Below are positions 7,855-17,417 of a DNA stretch of 64,000 nucleotides, piece by piece. Origin of the DNA: Roseobacter denitrificans OCh 114. GTDB taxonomy: Bacteria; Pseudomonadota; Alphaproteobacteria; Rhodobacterales; Rhodobacteraceae. Positions within the stretch are counted from its first letter, which is position 1; every line of letters begins with the position of its first letter. Made by a program: the position numbers and the translations under genes. The notes below the pieces were generated by a model, which ran no database searches, had not been told where the DNA came from, and saw nothing but the letters and a program-made list of their open reading frames with translations. Where the stretch lies: positions 1 to 64,000 of the forward strand of contig NC_008387.1 of NCBI RefSeq assembly GCF_000014045.1. Direction: 5' to 3'.

Positions 7855-9441
7855 TCAAAAGGATCCTGTCCGCCTTTTGCGGGTGCTGGCCCCTCTGGGA
7901 GCGGGGGGGTGGCGCGGCGTAGCAGCGGTACGGATCGGGCCTGCGCGGGCGCGGGGTTTCACTGGATCAGGTGCCGCTCTGCGCATTGGGTTGTCAGGGG
8001 CGGAGGCACGTGCCGGGTTTTCATAAAGCGCCAGCACAGTGCCCGCGACCAGCCATGTGATAGGTGTCAGGGCGGAGTTCGGCAACATATCCACCAGATT
8101 GGCGACCAATAGCAGGCATAGCCCACTGCCCACCATACCGACGTTGCGCCGCCGCAGCGCGAGGGCGATCATAGGCAGGGTCAAGAGCCCGAATGTCGCC
8201 AGATATCCGAGCCATCCTTTTTCTCCGAACACAATTACCCAAACCCCATCTGTCACGCTGAGATCGCGCCCCGTTTCAGGGTCATAGATGCGCGCGCGAC
8301 CCCAGCCGCCCCAGCCGAAGCCAGGTTTTTGCCGGGCTTTCTCCAGCAGGGTTTCTTCATGCTCAACCCTGAAGATGAAGGAAGAGGCCCGTTCCGCATT
8401 GAGTGATATCAGGCTTTCCGTGAGACGCTCCATGGGAAATATCTCGCTTGCTCTGAGTGTGGGATAGGTCAGGACCGCTGCAGCGATGCAAGCCGCGGCG
8501 ATCAGTTGGAGGCGCGTGCCGAGAAAGACCGCGACCGGCAGGAGAGCGAAGGCAATGAGAAAGGCGCCAAAGGTTTTGGACAGAAACAAGATGATGAACA
8601 GATACCCCGCATAGAGAAGATAGGGGCGGGGTTTCGCAGGCCTGGGGCGGTGCCCCGAATTGCTACTCTCTGGCGGCGTTGGCGCGGTTACATCATCCGT
8701 TGTGGTCTTCATGCGCCACAGGGCAACAGCGGCCAGACAGGTCATGGCGATGAATATTCCCACGCGCAACCCGTGCTCCAGAAACACCATGGGGCGAAAG
8801 CCCCCGGCGCGGATATGCTGCTGAAAGCTGTGCGGATAAAACCCGTAGATCCATTTGTTCAACTGGGGGCTCAGCCGTACCTCGATCAGGATCAGGACGG
8901 AGTAGATCAGCCCGCCGACCACAAGCGCCCGCAGGAGGGCAACCCGCGCTGCGGGGGTCGTTAAATAGCGTCTGGCAAGCAGAAAAGGCAGTAAAGTCAC
9001 GCCAACGCTCAACATCATTGAGAAAATGTCATAAGGCCGGATTCCTCCGATCCGGCGCGGGCCGAAAACCAGGGCTTCCTGATTGGTCCAAAACACCCCG
9101 ACCGGCACCAGGAACAGGACGATCAGACATGTATTGGCGATCAGGCTGCTCTGTTGGGGCAGCGGCTCGGGTGGGCTGTCCTTTTCGCTCTTTGTGCGAT
9201 GCCTCCGGCCTGATTTCGCATTGCCTGCATCCGGCAACATCAGACACATCAGCCCGGCGGTCAGGCTGGGGATCAGCGTTTTGTTCAGCTCAGGCAGCAG
9301 GGGTAAGTCAATGCCTGTATGTGTCGGCAGAAACAGATACCCCATCAACACTGACCAGATCAGCGCCTCATGCCGGGGCAGGCGCTGAAACAGAAACAGC
9401 ACAACCAAAGGGTAGCTGTAGAGAACGAGTTGGGCAATCAT
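7855..9441 (-). CDS. O-antigen polymerase/ligase-like membrane protein (Wzy-type)
   Basis: This is probably the polymerase that joins lipid-linked repeat units on the periplasmic side. The product (528 aa from ATG 9441) has about ten to twelve hydrophobic segments. A hydrophilic, presumably periplasmic loop near the C-terminal third contains GFGWGGWGRARIYDPETG, which suits the Wzy_C/O-antigen ligase superfamily. A charged linker near residues 80-100 separates the first membrane segments. The last 45 residues are Pro/Arg-rich and cytoplasmic-looking. A GTG at 9468 would add nine residues; ATG 9441, with a GGAG/AGG region upstream, is preferred. Divergent from the gene at 9616. Polymerase and ligase cannot be told apart by sequence alone; the nearby flippase favours a Wzy role. 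Confidence 0.7.
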   Translation of the reverse strand: MIAQLVLYSYPLVVLFLFQRLPRHEALIWSVLMGYLFLPTHTGIDLPLLPELNKTLIPSLTAGLMCLMLPDAGNAKSGRRHRTKSEKDSPPEPLPQQSSLIANTCLIVLFLVPVGVFWTNQEALVFGPRRIGGIRPYDIFSMMLSVGVTLLPFLLARRYLTTPAARVALLRALVVGGLIYSVLILIEVRLSPQLNKWIYGFYPHSFQQHIRAGGFRPMVFLEHGLRVGIFIAMTCLAAVALWRMKTTTDDVTAPTPPESSNSGHRPRPAKPRPYLLYAGYLFIILFLSKTFGAFLIAFALLPVAVFLGTRLQLIAAACIAAAVLTYPTLRASEIFPMERLTESLISLNAERASSFIFRVEHEETLLEKARQKPGFGWGGWGRARIYDPETGRDLSVTDGVWVIVFGEKGWLGYLATFGLLTLPMIALALRRRNVGMVGSGLCLLLVANLVDMLPNSALTPITWLVAGTVLALYENPARASAPDNPMRRAAPDPVKPRARAGPIRTAATPRHPPAPRGASTRKRRTGSF

Positions 9442-9615
9442 ACTGGCCTGAATACTCCGGCGGAACACAAGGGCCGCACCATGTCAAAAAAAACGGCTCT
9501 TCGAAAGTCAGTCTTAACCCGGTTTTGTCTAAGACACCGTTTATAAACATCACAGCGATAAAAGTCGATCAATCGGGTATGGTAAAAACCTCCCTTTTCC
9601 TGTTGAAGGATCGTC

Positions 9616-10605
9616 ATGACACGCGACGCGGCACCTTATGATCTCGTTATATCCATCATCAATTACCGGACAGCCGCGCTGACGATTGCCTGCGTGACAT
9701 CGGTGATCGAGGATCTGCGCGGCTCGCCCGACATCCATGCGCATGTGGTCGTGGTGGACAATGCCTCTGGCGATGGATCGGACACAGTCATCGCCGACTG
9801 GATTGCCGATCAGGGGCCGGGTGCGCCTGTGACCCTGATCCGCTCGGCCCGCAACAGTGGGTTTTCGGGGGGGCACAATCAGGGGATCAGCGCCAAACGC
9901 GGCGCCTTTTATCTGGTGCTTAACTCGGATGCAGTCCTTAAGCCCGGATTCTGTATGGCCATGCTGGAGGCTGCACGCGCTACCCCCGAAGCCGGGCTTT
10001 TCGCGCCCCGGATCGATTATGACGACGGCCCGCAACAGGTGAGTTGTTTTCGCATGCACACGCCGATCAGTGAACTGATCCGCGCTGCCGCCACCGGCCC
10101 CGTCACCAAGCTGTTTCAGCGCTATACCGTGGCGCTGGACATGCCCCCCGACCCTGATGAGATCGGCTGGGCCAGCTTTGCAGGCATCCTGCTGCGCGCC
10201 GAGATGATTGATAAGGTCGGCCCGATGGACGAGGGGTATTTCCTTTATTTCGAGGACACCGAATATTGCCTGCGCGCGACCCGTGCCGGCTGGCGGATCA
10301 CCTATGTGCCGCAGGCAAGATTCATTCATTTTCGAGGCGGCAGCGCCCCTGTCAAGACATTGGCCAAGGCGCGCAAGAGGCTGCCAAAATATTTCTATGC
10401 CTCGCGTACACGGCTACTTTATCAGGCGCATGGCTACATGGGCCTGATCGCTGCGAATATGCTGTGGCACCTTGGTCGCGGGCTCGCGCAGGCGCGTCGC
10501 CTCGCAGGCAAGCCCGTGCCGCAGGTTGTGGCGCAGGAATGGCGCGATATCTGGACCAATGCCTTGTCGCCCCTGGGGCACAGCCATCAGCCAAAGGGTG
10601 AATGA
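9616..10605 (+). CDS. Glycosyltransferase family 2, rhamnosyltransferase-like
   Basis: This GT-A transferase resembles rhamnosyltransferases of the WbbL/RfbF kind. Features in order: ISIINYRT at the N-terminus, VVDNASGDGS near residue 50, an NSD metal-binding motif near residue 104, and a FLYFEDTEYCLRA segment near residue 210 typical of this subgroup. Length (329 aa) is normal. Its TGA (10603-10605) directly abuts the ATG of the sulfotransferase gene, starting a four-gene block (transferase, sulfotransferase, transferase, flippase). The dTDP-rhamnose operon in the same window makes rhamnose a likely donor, but this is inference. Confidence 0.82.
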   Translation: MTRDAAPYDLVISIINYRTAALTIACVTSVIEDLRGSPDIHAHVVVVDNASGDGSDTVIADWIADQGPGAPVTLIRSARNSGFSGGHNQGISAKRGAFYLVLNSDAVLKPGFCMAMLEAARATPEAGLFAPRIDYDDGPQQVSCFRMHTPISELIRAAATGPVTKLFQRYTVALDMPPDPDEIGWASFAGILLRAEMIDKVGPMDEGYFLYFEDTEYCLRATRAGWRITYVPQARFIHFRGGSAPVKTLAKARKRLPKYFYASRTRLLYQAHGYMGLIAANMLWHLGRGLAQARRLAGKPVPQVVAQEWRDIWTNALSPLGHSHQPKGE

Positions 10606-11451
10606 ATGGCTCTTCCGGATTACATCATCGTCGGTGCAATGAAATGCGGCACCTCCACGCTGGCCGCACAGCTGGGCGCGCAAAAGGGTCTGTTCATGAC
10701 CGACCCCAAGGAGCCCAATTTCTTTTCTGACGATCCGGTCCATGCCAAGGGAATCGACTGGTACGAACGTCTCTTCGATGCGGCCGAGCCCGGTGATCTG
10801 AAGGGCGAGGCGAGCACACATTATACCAAATACCCCACCTATCCGGAAGCACTGGACAGGTTGGCGCGTGTGATCACGCAACCGAAACTCATCTACATGA
10901 TCCGCAACCCGCTGGCGCGGGCTGTCTCGCATTACATGCATGAATGGAGCCAGGGTGTCATTTCGACCGATATAGAACAGGCACTCCACTCTCATCCCGA
11001 GATTGAAGCCTATGGCTGTTATGCCGCGCAAATTACCCCTTGGGTAGAACGTTTTGGTACTGACAACGTGCTGGTGCTGAGCATGGAAAACATGCAGCGG
11101 AATCCGCAAGGCATATTGGACCAGACAGGGGATTTTCTGGGCCGTCCGGGTCTGGTCTGGCAGGACGATCTGGGGCCGGTCAACGTCTCGGCGGAGCGGA
11201 CCCGGCGCTTTCCTTTGCACGGGCTTTTGGTGGGCAATCCTGTGGCAACCGCCCTGCGCCGCACGCTTGTCCCGCAAAGCTTACGCGACCGGATCAAGGC
11301 CAGCCGGCAGATGCAGACGCGCCCCGTGCTCTCGCCCGCGCAGACCGCCCGCCTGACGGAAGTCTATACCGCGGACTACACCCGCTTGAAAACGCTGTTT
11401 CCGGATCGCCCGGATCTGGATCTGTCTTACGGGTTTCTGCACCATGGCTGA
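10606..11451 (+). CDS. PAPS-dependent sulfotransferase
   Basis: This enzyme transfers sulfate from 3'-phosphoadenylylsulfate (PAPS) to an acceptor, here most likely a sugar of the exported polysaccharide. The 5'-phosphosulfate-binding loop is GAMKCGTST (residues 10-18), with Lys13 in the catalytic position. The 3'-phosphate-binding segment is RNPLARAVSHY (about 100-110). Length is 281 aa; soluble. It sits between two glycosyltransferase genes with no gap upstream and an eight-base overlap downstream, which ties it to repeat-unit assembly. The PAPS donor can be made by the fused enzyme at 35183. Fold and cofactor are firm; the sugar acceptor is inferred. Confidence 0.88.
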   Translation: MALPDYIIVGAMKCGTSTLAAQLGAQKGLFMTDPKEPNFFSDDPVHAKGIDWYERLFDAAEPGDLKGEASTHYTKYPTYPEALDRLARVITQPKLIYMIRNPLARAVSHYMHEWSQGVISTDIEQALHSHPEIEAYGCYAAQITPWVERFGTDNVLVLSMENMQRNPQGILDQTGDFLGRPGLVWQDDLGPVNVSAERTRRFPLHGLLVGNPVATALRRTLVPQSLRDRIKASRQMQTRPVLSPAQTARLTEVYTADYTRLKTLFPDRPDLDLSYGFLHHG

Positions 11452-12412
11452 CATCGCTGCTGTCATCATCGGGCGGAACGAGGGGGCGCGGCTGGTCGCC
11501 TGCTTGGCCTCTTTGGGACAGGATTTCGCGCGGATCGTCTATGTTGACAGCGGATCGACAGACGGATCGCTCAAGGCGGCGCAGGATGCGGGGGCCGAGG
11601 TGGTCGCTCTGGATACCGGCCGCCCTTTTACAGCTGCCCGTGCCCGCAATGCCGGGATTGAGGCGTTGAAAACCGGGGCATCGCCTGACTTTGTACAGTT
11701 CATTGATGGCGATTGCATGCTTGATCCGGGTTGGATCGCTACAGCGTTGGATTTTCTGGTCGGGGCACCAGAAGTCGCGGTGGTTTGCGGGCGTCGCCGG
11801 GAGCGCTTTCCCGAGAACTCGATCTATAATCGTCTGTGCGATGCGGAGTGGAATACCCCCATTGGCGAGGCGCGCGCTTGTGGCGGGGACGCGCTGATGC
11901 GTTGGGAGGTCTTGATGGCTGTGGATGGCTACAATCCTGATCTGATTGCCGGGGAAGAGCCGGAAATGTGTTTGCGGATGCGGCGCTTGGGGTGGAAAAT
12001 CTGGCGGCTTGATGCCGAAATGACCCTGCATGACGCGGCCATTCTGCGGTTCGGCCAGTTCTGGAAACGGGCACGTCGCGGTGGCTATGCCTACGCCCAA
12101 GGGGCGGCAATGTATGGGCGCGCGCCCGAACGTCACGGTGTGGCCGGGGTGCGGCGGATCCTGATCTGGGGGGCGGTGATCCCTGTGTTGATAGTGTTTG
12201 GATTGGTTGCAATCGGTTCCCTCGCCTTGGTGCTCTTGGCAGTTTACCCGCTTCAGGTAGCCCGGATCGCCCGCCGCAAGGGCGGCACACGGGGCGCATG
12301 GGAACAGGCGAGCCTGCTGACAGTCGGAAAATTTGCGGAACTGCAAGGCATCGGGGATTACCTCTGGCGGCGCTGGCAGGCCCGCGATGCGGAATTGATC
12401 GAATACAAATGA
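11444..12412 (+). CDS. Glycosyltransferase family 2 with C-terminal membrane segment
   Basis: This GT-A transferase has VIIGRNEG at the N-terminus, VDSGSTDG near residues 34-41, FTAARARNAG near 62-71 and the metal-binding FIDGDC at about 86-91. An EPEMCLRMRRLGW segment near residue 175 fits the acceptor side. A long hydrophobic stretch near residues 240-270 should anchor the C-terminus in the inner membrane, with a basic tail after it. It overlaps the sulfotransferase by eight bases and the flippase gene by four (ATGA). The sequence does not show which sugar it adds. Confidence 0.82.
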   Translation: MADIAAVIIGRNEGARLVACLASLGQDFARIVYVDSGSTDGSLKAAQDAGAEVVALDTGRPFTAARARNAGIEALKTGASPDFVQFIDGDCMLDPGWIATALDFLVGAPEVAVVCGRRRERFPENSIYNRLCDAEWNTPIGEARACGGDALMRWEVLMAVDGYNPDLIAGEEPEMCLRMRRLGWKIWRLDAEMTLHDAAILRFGQFWKRARRGGYAYAQGAAMYGRAPERHGVAGVRRILIWGAVIPVLIVFGLVAIGSLALVLLAVYPLQVARIARRKGGTRGAWEQASLLTVGKFAELQGIGDYLWRRWQARDAELIEYK

Positions 12413-13782
12413 AACGGATCAGATCGAAATTCGGCGGGCTGATCCCCGGCCGCACATCGCTGGGCGCGAAAGTGTTGCAGGCCGGCGGCTGGAGCATCAT
12501 CCAGGTTGTCGGCGTGAATGTGCTGCGTCTGGCCAGCAACCTGATCCTGACGCGCTATCTGGTCCCCGAGGCGTTCGGGATGATGGCGATGATCGGGACG
12601 CTGCTGACGGCGTTTAATCTGTTCACTGACATTGGCCTGACCCAAAGCATCATCCGGGACCGGGACGGTGAAGAGGCGCATTTCCTGCGTGTGGCCTGGA
12701 CAATCAAACTGATCCGCGGGTTCCTGATTGCGGGTGGTGTTTTGCTGGCAGCGCTGGGGTTGTGGGTTTTTGCACCCAGCCTCGCGCCGCCGCAGACAGT
12801 TTATGCAGACCCGCGTCTGCCGATTCTGGTGGCCCTTTCTGCATTGGCTCCGGTTATGATAGGCGCGGAATCCACGACCAAGGAACTGCTGACCCGCCGC
12901 TTGCAGAACTGGCGGTTTACCGTCGTGGAAATCGGCACACAGGTTATCAGTTTAATCGCAATGGTTATTTTCGTGCAGTTCAGCCCGACCGTCTGGGCGT
13001 TGCTGGCGGGTATGCTTTTGATGAGCGTTATCAAGATGGTGGCCTCACATCTGTTCTATCCCGGTCCCTGGATGCAATTGGCCCATGATCGCGAAATCAG
13101 GGACCGCCTCTGGCACTTCGGCAAGTTCTTGATGGGGTCTTCGTCGTTTTCCTTCATAGCGCGTCAGGCGGATAAGTTCATTCTGGCCGCCTTGCTGAAT
13201 GCGACAGCCTTCGGTCTCTATGTGATTGCCCAGATTTGGGCCTTCGCGGGCCAGGCATTCGTCAACCAACTGGCAACGCGGGTCGGTTTTCCCGCGATGA
13301 GCGATATCATTCGCAACAGACCCGAAGACCTCCGTCGCCTGTTCCGGAAATTTCAGAATGCTCTCGACGTCTTCTGTTTCGGCGCTTTTGTCGTGACATT
13401 CCTGCTGGGCGATCTGTTGATCAGAACGCTCTATGAGGCTGAATATCATGCAGCGGGAACCTATTTGTCGATCTTGTCACTGAGTTTTCTGGTTATCCGG
13501 TTTCGGACCCTGGATAACCTTTTGGTCAATATGGGCAACAGTCGCTCGGCCTTGGTGATCTCCGTTGTGCGGGCGATCTCGATCTGCGTCACAATTCCGC
13601 TGAGCTACAACATGTTCGGGCTGGAGGTAACATTGCTGGTGGTTGCCATGAATGCAGGTATCACGGCACCCTATACGATGATTTTACTGCGACCTACATT
13701 GGGCGACAAACAGTTCCTCTATGATTGCATCTGGTTGGTCGGTTCGGTCCTTGCGGCAGTTCTGGTCTACCTATCACTCTGA
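12409..13782 (+). CDS. Lipid-linked oligosaccharide flippase, Wzx-type
   Basis: This is an integral membrane transporter of the polysaccharide transport/MOP superfamily. It should flip undecaprenyl-linked repeat units from the cytoplasm to the periplasm. The 457-residue product is hydrophobic over nearly its whole length, with about twelve to fourteen predicted helices. It has the usual amphipathic N-terminus (GWSIIQVVGVNVLRLASNLIL) and the LVPEAFGMMAM loop typical of Wzx proteins. The ATG at 12409 overlaps the stop of the preceding transferase. An upstream in-frame ATG at 12298 lies wholly inside that gene and is less likely. It is the last gene of the assembly block. Confidence 0.85.
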   Translation: MKRIRSKFGGLIPGRTSLGAKVLQAGGWSIIQVVGVNVLRLASNLILTRYLVPEAFGMMAMIGTLLTAFNLFTDIGLTQSIIRDRDGEEAHFLRVAWTIKLIRGFLIAGGVLLAALGLWVFAPSLAPPQTVYADPRLPILVALSALAPVMIGAESTTKELLTRRLQNWRFTVVEIGTQVISLIAMVIFVQFSPTVWALLAGMLLMSVIKMVASHLFYPGPWMQLAHDREIRDRLWHFGKFLMGSSSFSFIARQADKFILAALLNATAFGLYVIAQIWAFAGQAFVNQLATRVGFPAMSDIIRNRPEDLRRLFRKFQNALDVFCFGAFVVTFLLGDLLIRTLYEAEYHAAGTYLSILSLSFLVIRFRTLDNLLVNMGNSRSALVISVVRAISICVTIPLSYNMFGLEVTLLVVAMNAGITAPYTMILLRPTLGDKQFLYDCIWLVGSVLAAVLVYLSL

Positions 13783-13950
13783 ACCCTCTGCGAAGGCGCT
13801 TTCGATCTCACCAGGCCTGTGGGGATAGGGTCAACCGCTCTGCCATGAAGGGTCCATGGCATCACTTCATTTCACGGTTTGTTAAAGCCTGATGGGATAC
13901 CGTCAATCGAGATGATCCCGCGCTTTGATCGGTCATGAAAACAGCTTGTC

Positions 13951-15846
13951 ATGATCAACTCACTTCCATCGCGCAAACACTCCTCTTGTGACCGCCGTGA
14001 TCGGACCAACGCCCCTATGATATTTTCCAGCAAGAGCGACCCTTACCGCAAGAGCCTGGCTCGGCTGAAACCGGCGCTCTGGGGGGTTGCGGGGTTTTCC
14101 GCTATCGTCAACGTGCTGATGCTCACCGGCTCGATCTACATGATGCAGGTCTATGACCGTGTGCTTTCCAGCGGGTCTGTGCCCACGCTGGTAGGATTGT
14201 TCACCATCGTCGTGGTGCTCTATGCTTTCCTTGGTCTTTATGACTTTTTACGGGTGCGCGTTCTGGCGCGCGCGGCGGTGCATCTGGATCAGGCCTTGGC
14301 AGATCCTGTCTACCGCGCCTGGCTGCGCTCGGGCGTGCCGGGGGCGGCGGGCAGGGATGCTTCCGCCCAGCCTCTGCGCGATCTTGAGGCACTGCGCGGT
14401 TTCGTGGGGGCCAGCCCCATGGCGGGGCTCTTCGATTTGCCGTTCGTGCCACTGTTTCTGGCTGTGCTCTTCATCATTCACCCCTGGCTCGGGTTTCTGA
14501 CCGTCGCAGGTTCGGCGGTGGTGATCGGTCTGACCCTGCTCAATCAGGCGATGACACGGGGGCTGGCGCAAAAGACACTGCACCACGACGCCGCAGCACA
14601 GGATTTTGCCGAAGGCGGTAAACGGGGTGCCGAGGCAGTGGTCGCCATGGGCATGCACACCGCCATCACGACGCGCTGGCGCGGCCTGCATGACGATGCG
14701 CTGGCCGCAGGGCAACGCACCAGTGATCCCAATGAGGCGCTGACCGCCTTTTCCAAGGCGTTTCGCATGTTGCTGCAATCCAGCATCCTGACCCTGGGTG
14801 CCTTGCTGGTGTTGCGCGGTGAAATCACCGCAGGCACGATCATCGCGGCATCGCTGCTGTCAGGACGTGCCCTTGCGCCGGTCGATCAGGTTGTCGGCCA
14901 GATGCGTGGCGTGACAACAACATGGGCAGCGCACCGGCGCTTGGCGGATTTCTTTGCTGCGCTGCCCCCGCCCTCCACGCCGATGGATCTCCCGACCCCG
15001 ACGGGCGATATCACCCTGAACGGGGTCACGAAATTCGCGCCGGGTGATTCCGGGCCTGATCAAAAGCGGTTGTTGAGTCAGGTGAGTTTCACGCTGGAAC
15101 CGGGGGATGGTCTGGGCGTGATCGGCAATTCTGCAAGCGGTAAATCGACTTTGGCCAAACTGCTGGTGGGCGTATGGGAGCCTGACATGGGCGAATTGCG
15201 TATGGGCGGTGCCACACGGGATCAATGGGACCCTGCCAAACTGGGGCCTCATATCGGCTACATGCCACAGTCGCTTGTGCTGTTGCCGGGGACGATCCGC
15301 GACAACATTGCCCGCTTTGACGAAGAGGCGAGCGATGCCGACGTGATGGCCGCCGCCCGGATGGCCGGGGTGCATGACATGATCCTCGCCCTGCCGGAAG
15401 GCTATAAGACCACCGTGGGTGGAACGTCGGGAACGGTACAATTGTCCGGCGGGCAGGTGCAGCGCGTTGGCCTCGCGCGTGCGGTTTTTGGCAAACCGGC
15501 GCTCGTCGTGCTGGATGAACCCAATGCCAACCTCGATACCACCGGGGACGAGGCGCTGACGGCCGCAATCCGCAGCCTGCGCGCGGGCGGAACGACAGTG
15601 GTCGTGATGGCGCACCGCCCCTCGGCCATCGCCGCCGTCAACAAGGTGCTGGTCCTGAACAATGGCCAGCAGGTGCAGTTCGGCCCCAAGGATGAGGTGC
15701 TGGGAAAGGTTCTGGCGCCGGTCCCCTCCAAGCAATCCCCGCAACAGGTCGCATCTGTCCGCCAGACGGGCTGCGCCAAGGCCCCGGATCCGAGCGCATT
15801 GCCAGAAGCCAGCCCCGCCGCGCCGCAGACGGGGGCGATCCGATGA
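13951..15846 (+). CDS. Type I secretion ABC transporter (permease fused to ATPase), PrtD-like
   Basis: This is the inner-membrane energy component of a type I secretion system, exporting proteins that usually carry RTX repeats. Residues about 25-330 form the membrane domain, including the family segment IYMMQVYDRVLSSGSVPTL. The C-terminal ATPase has Walker A GNSASGKST near residue 391, signature LSGGQ near 498, Walker B VVLDEPNANLD near 517 and the switch His in MAHRPS. No peptidase domain is present, as expected for the PrtD/LapB-unlike group. The start is uncertain: GTG/ATG choices near 13951 and ATG 14017 all lack a strong ribosome binding site. It overlaps the adaptor gene by four bases. 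The RTX protein at 60752 is a candidate cargo; no TolC-type gene is in the window. Confidence 0.9.
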   Translation: MINSLPSRKHSSCDRRDRTNAPMIFSSKSDPYRKSLARLKPALWGVAGFSAIVNVLMLTGSIYMMQVYDRVLSSGSVPTLVGLFTIVVVLYAFLGLYDFLRVRVLARAAVHLDQALADPVYRAWLRSGVPGAAGRDASAQPLRDLEALRGFVGASPMAGLFDLPFVPLFLAVLFIIHPWLGFLTVAGSAVVIGLTLLNQAMTRGLAQKTLHHDAAAQDFAEGGKRGAEAVVAMGMHTAITTRWRGLHDDALAAGQRTSDPNEALTAFSKAFRMLLQSSILTLGALLVLRGEITAGTIIAASLLSGRALAPVDQVVGQMRGVTTTWAAHRRLADFFAALPPPSTPMDLPTPTGDITLNGVTKFAPGDSGPDQKRLLSQVSFTLEPGDGLGVIGNSASGKSTLAKLLVGVWEPDMGELRMGGATRDQWDPAKLGPHIGYMPQSLVLLPGTIRDNIARFDEEASDADVMAAARMAGVHDMILALPEGYKTTVGGTSGTVQLSGGQVQRVGLARAVFGKPALVVLDEPNANLDTTGDEALTAAIRSLRAGGTTVVVMAHRPSAIAAVNKVLVLNNGQQVQFGPKDEVLGKVLAPVPSKQSPQQVASVRQTGCAKAPDPSALPEASPAAPQTGAIR

Positions 15847-17156
15847 CGACACTTGCAGCGCAGGACGATCTGACGCTGCGCCTGTCGATGCGCTCTGTTT
15901 TTCTCGCAGGGCTGATCGGCTTGGTGGCGCTCCTCGGGGGGGTTGGCTTCTGGGCCGGCACGACTTTGATCAACGGGGCGGTCATTGCTCAGGGCCAGGC
16001 CGTTGTGCGGGGCAACGCCAAACAGGTGCAGCATCTGGATGGCGGTATCGTAGCCGATATTCTGGTGCAGGACGGTGATGGTGTGCAGGCGGGGGATGTT
16101 CTTATCCGGCTCGACCCGACGCTGGTGCGCATGAACCTCGATGTCACCCGACAGCGACTGGCAGATGCGCTGACCCAGCAAGCGCGCCTGCGGGCCGAAC
16201 AACAAGGGCTGGGGACGTTGACCTTTGTTTATCCCGATCTGCCTTTTGAGATGCCGGACATGGCCGCAAACGAGGCCGGCCAGCGGGCGATCTTCACCGC
16301 CCGCGCCGCAGTGCAGACCGGTGGGCGTGACCAGTTGGCAGAAGCCTTCCGGCAATTTGAGAACCAGATCGAGGGGCTGACCTCGCAGATGGAAGCGATC
16401 AGTGCCCAGATCGGTTTCGTTTCCAAGGATCTGGACAACATGCAGGTGCTGGTGGAGCGGAACCTCGCCCGCCAGAGCCAACTGAACGATCTCAACCGGA
16501 CCCGCGCAGATCTTGAGGGGCGGCGCGCGGCACTGGCCTCGGACATCGCGCAACTGAGCAATGCGCGGCGCGAGGCGGAGATTCAGACCCTGCAAAGCGA
16601 ACGTTCCTTTCAGGAATCCGTCGTCACCGATCTGCGCACGATCACCAGTCAGGTCGATGAGCTGATCCTCGATATCGTCACGCGCGCCGCACAATTGGAC
16701 CGGATCAACATCCGCGCGCCCGCCGCCGGGATCGTGCATGAGTTGCAGATTTCCACCGTGGGCGGTGTCATCGACCCCGGACAGGTGATTGCCGAGATCA
16801 TTCCACAGGATCAGGCGCTTGATTTCGAACTGCGCGTGCAGCCGCAAGACATCGACCAGGTCTATATCGGACAGGAGGCCGAAACCCTGATCGCTGCCTT
16901 TGACGTCAATGAAACGCCCAAGCTGATCGGGTCGGTGGCACGCATTTCCCCCAACGCGATCGTGGATCCCCAGACCGGGCAGAGTTATTACCTGATCAAC
17001 CTGACAGTCCCTGCCGAGGAAATTGCCCGACTGGGCGGCTTGCGGATCAAACCCGGCATGCCGGTAGAGGCCTATCTGGCGACAGGCGAGCGCACCGTGC
17101 TGGGCTACCTCATCTCCCCCGTCACCACCCAAATGCGCCGCGCCTTCCGGCAGTAA
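15843..17156 (+). CDS. Type I secretion membrane-fusion protein, HlyD/PrtE family
   Basis: This is the periplasmic adaptor that links the ABC transporter to an outer-membrane channel. After a short cytoplasmic start it has one transmembrane segment (about 17-40), a biotinyl-lipoyl half (QHLDGGIVADILVQDGDGV, near 60-80), a long coiled-coil hairpin (about 100-280) and a second lipoyl/beta-barrel half. This includes RINIRAPAAGIVHEL near residue 285 and a C-terminal VKPGMPVEAY-like motif (RIKPGMPVEAYLATGERT). Length (437 aa) is normal. It overlaps the ATPase gene by ATGA, and no further secretion gene follows. Confidence 0.9.
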   Translation: MTTLAAQDDLTLRLSMRSVFLAGLIGLVALLGGVGFWAGTTLINGAVIAQGQAVVRGNAKQVQHLDGGIVADILVQDGDGVQAGDVLIRLDPTLVRMNLDVTRQRLADALTQQARLRAEQQGLGTLTFVYPDLPFEMPDMAANEAGQRAIFTARAAVQTGGRDQLAEAFRQFENQIEGLTSQMEAISAQIGFVSKDLDNMQVLVERNLARQSQLNDLNRTRADLEGRRAALASDIAQLSNARREAEIQTLQSERSFQESVVTDLRTITSQVDELILDIVTRAAQLDRINIRAPAAGIVHELQISTVGGVIDPGQVIAEIIPQDQALDFELRVQPQDIDQVYIGQEAETLIAAFDVNETPKLIGSVARISPNAIVDPQTGQSYYLINLTVPAEEIARLGGLRIKPGMPVEAYLATGERTVLGYLISPVTTQMRRAFRQ

Positions 17157-17417
17157 GGTCACAACAAATGTCTTTTCGTGTTTGGTAGACGGTTCAGACG
17201 GTTGCCATAAAGCTTTCGAATTTTTCAAGAAGGCTACTCATGGCCATATAGGAATCCCCGGACTATCTTGCCAACGTCCATTTCATTCAAATCACCTCGC
17301 TCAGGCAAAACAGCCATTATAGTGATGCTGTAGATCTGGGCTAAAGGTTTGAAGGTATGGATATATTAAAACCCACTGTATAATGGATGATGGATTTTAG
17401 TTGAGAGGTAGCAGGAA

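Noticed and set aside
15402..17228. Open frame of 608 codons on the minus strand opposite the HlyD gene
   Set aside because: Long but overlaps the secretion genes fully; no family resemblance and no ribosome binding site.
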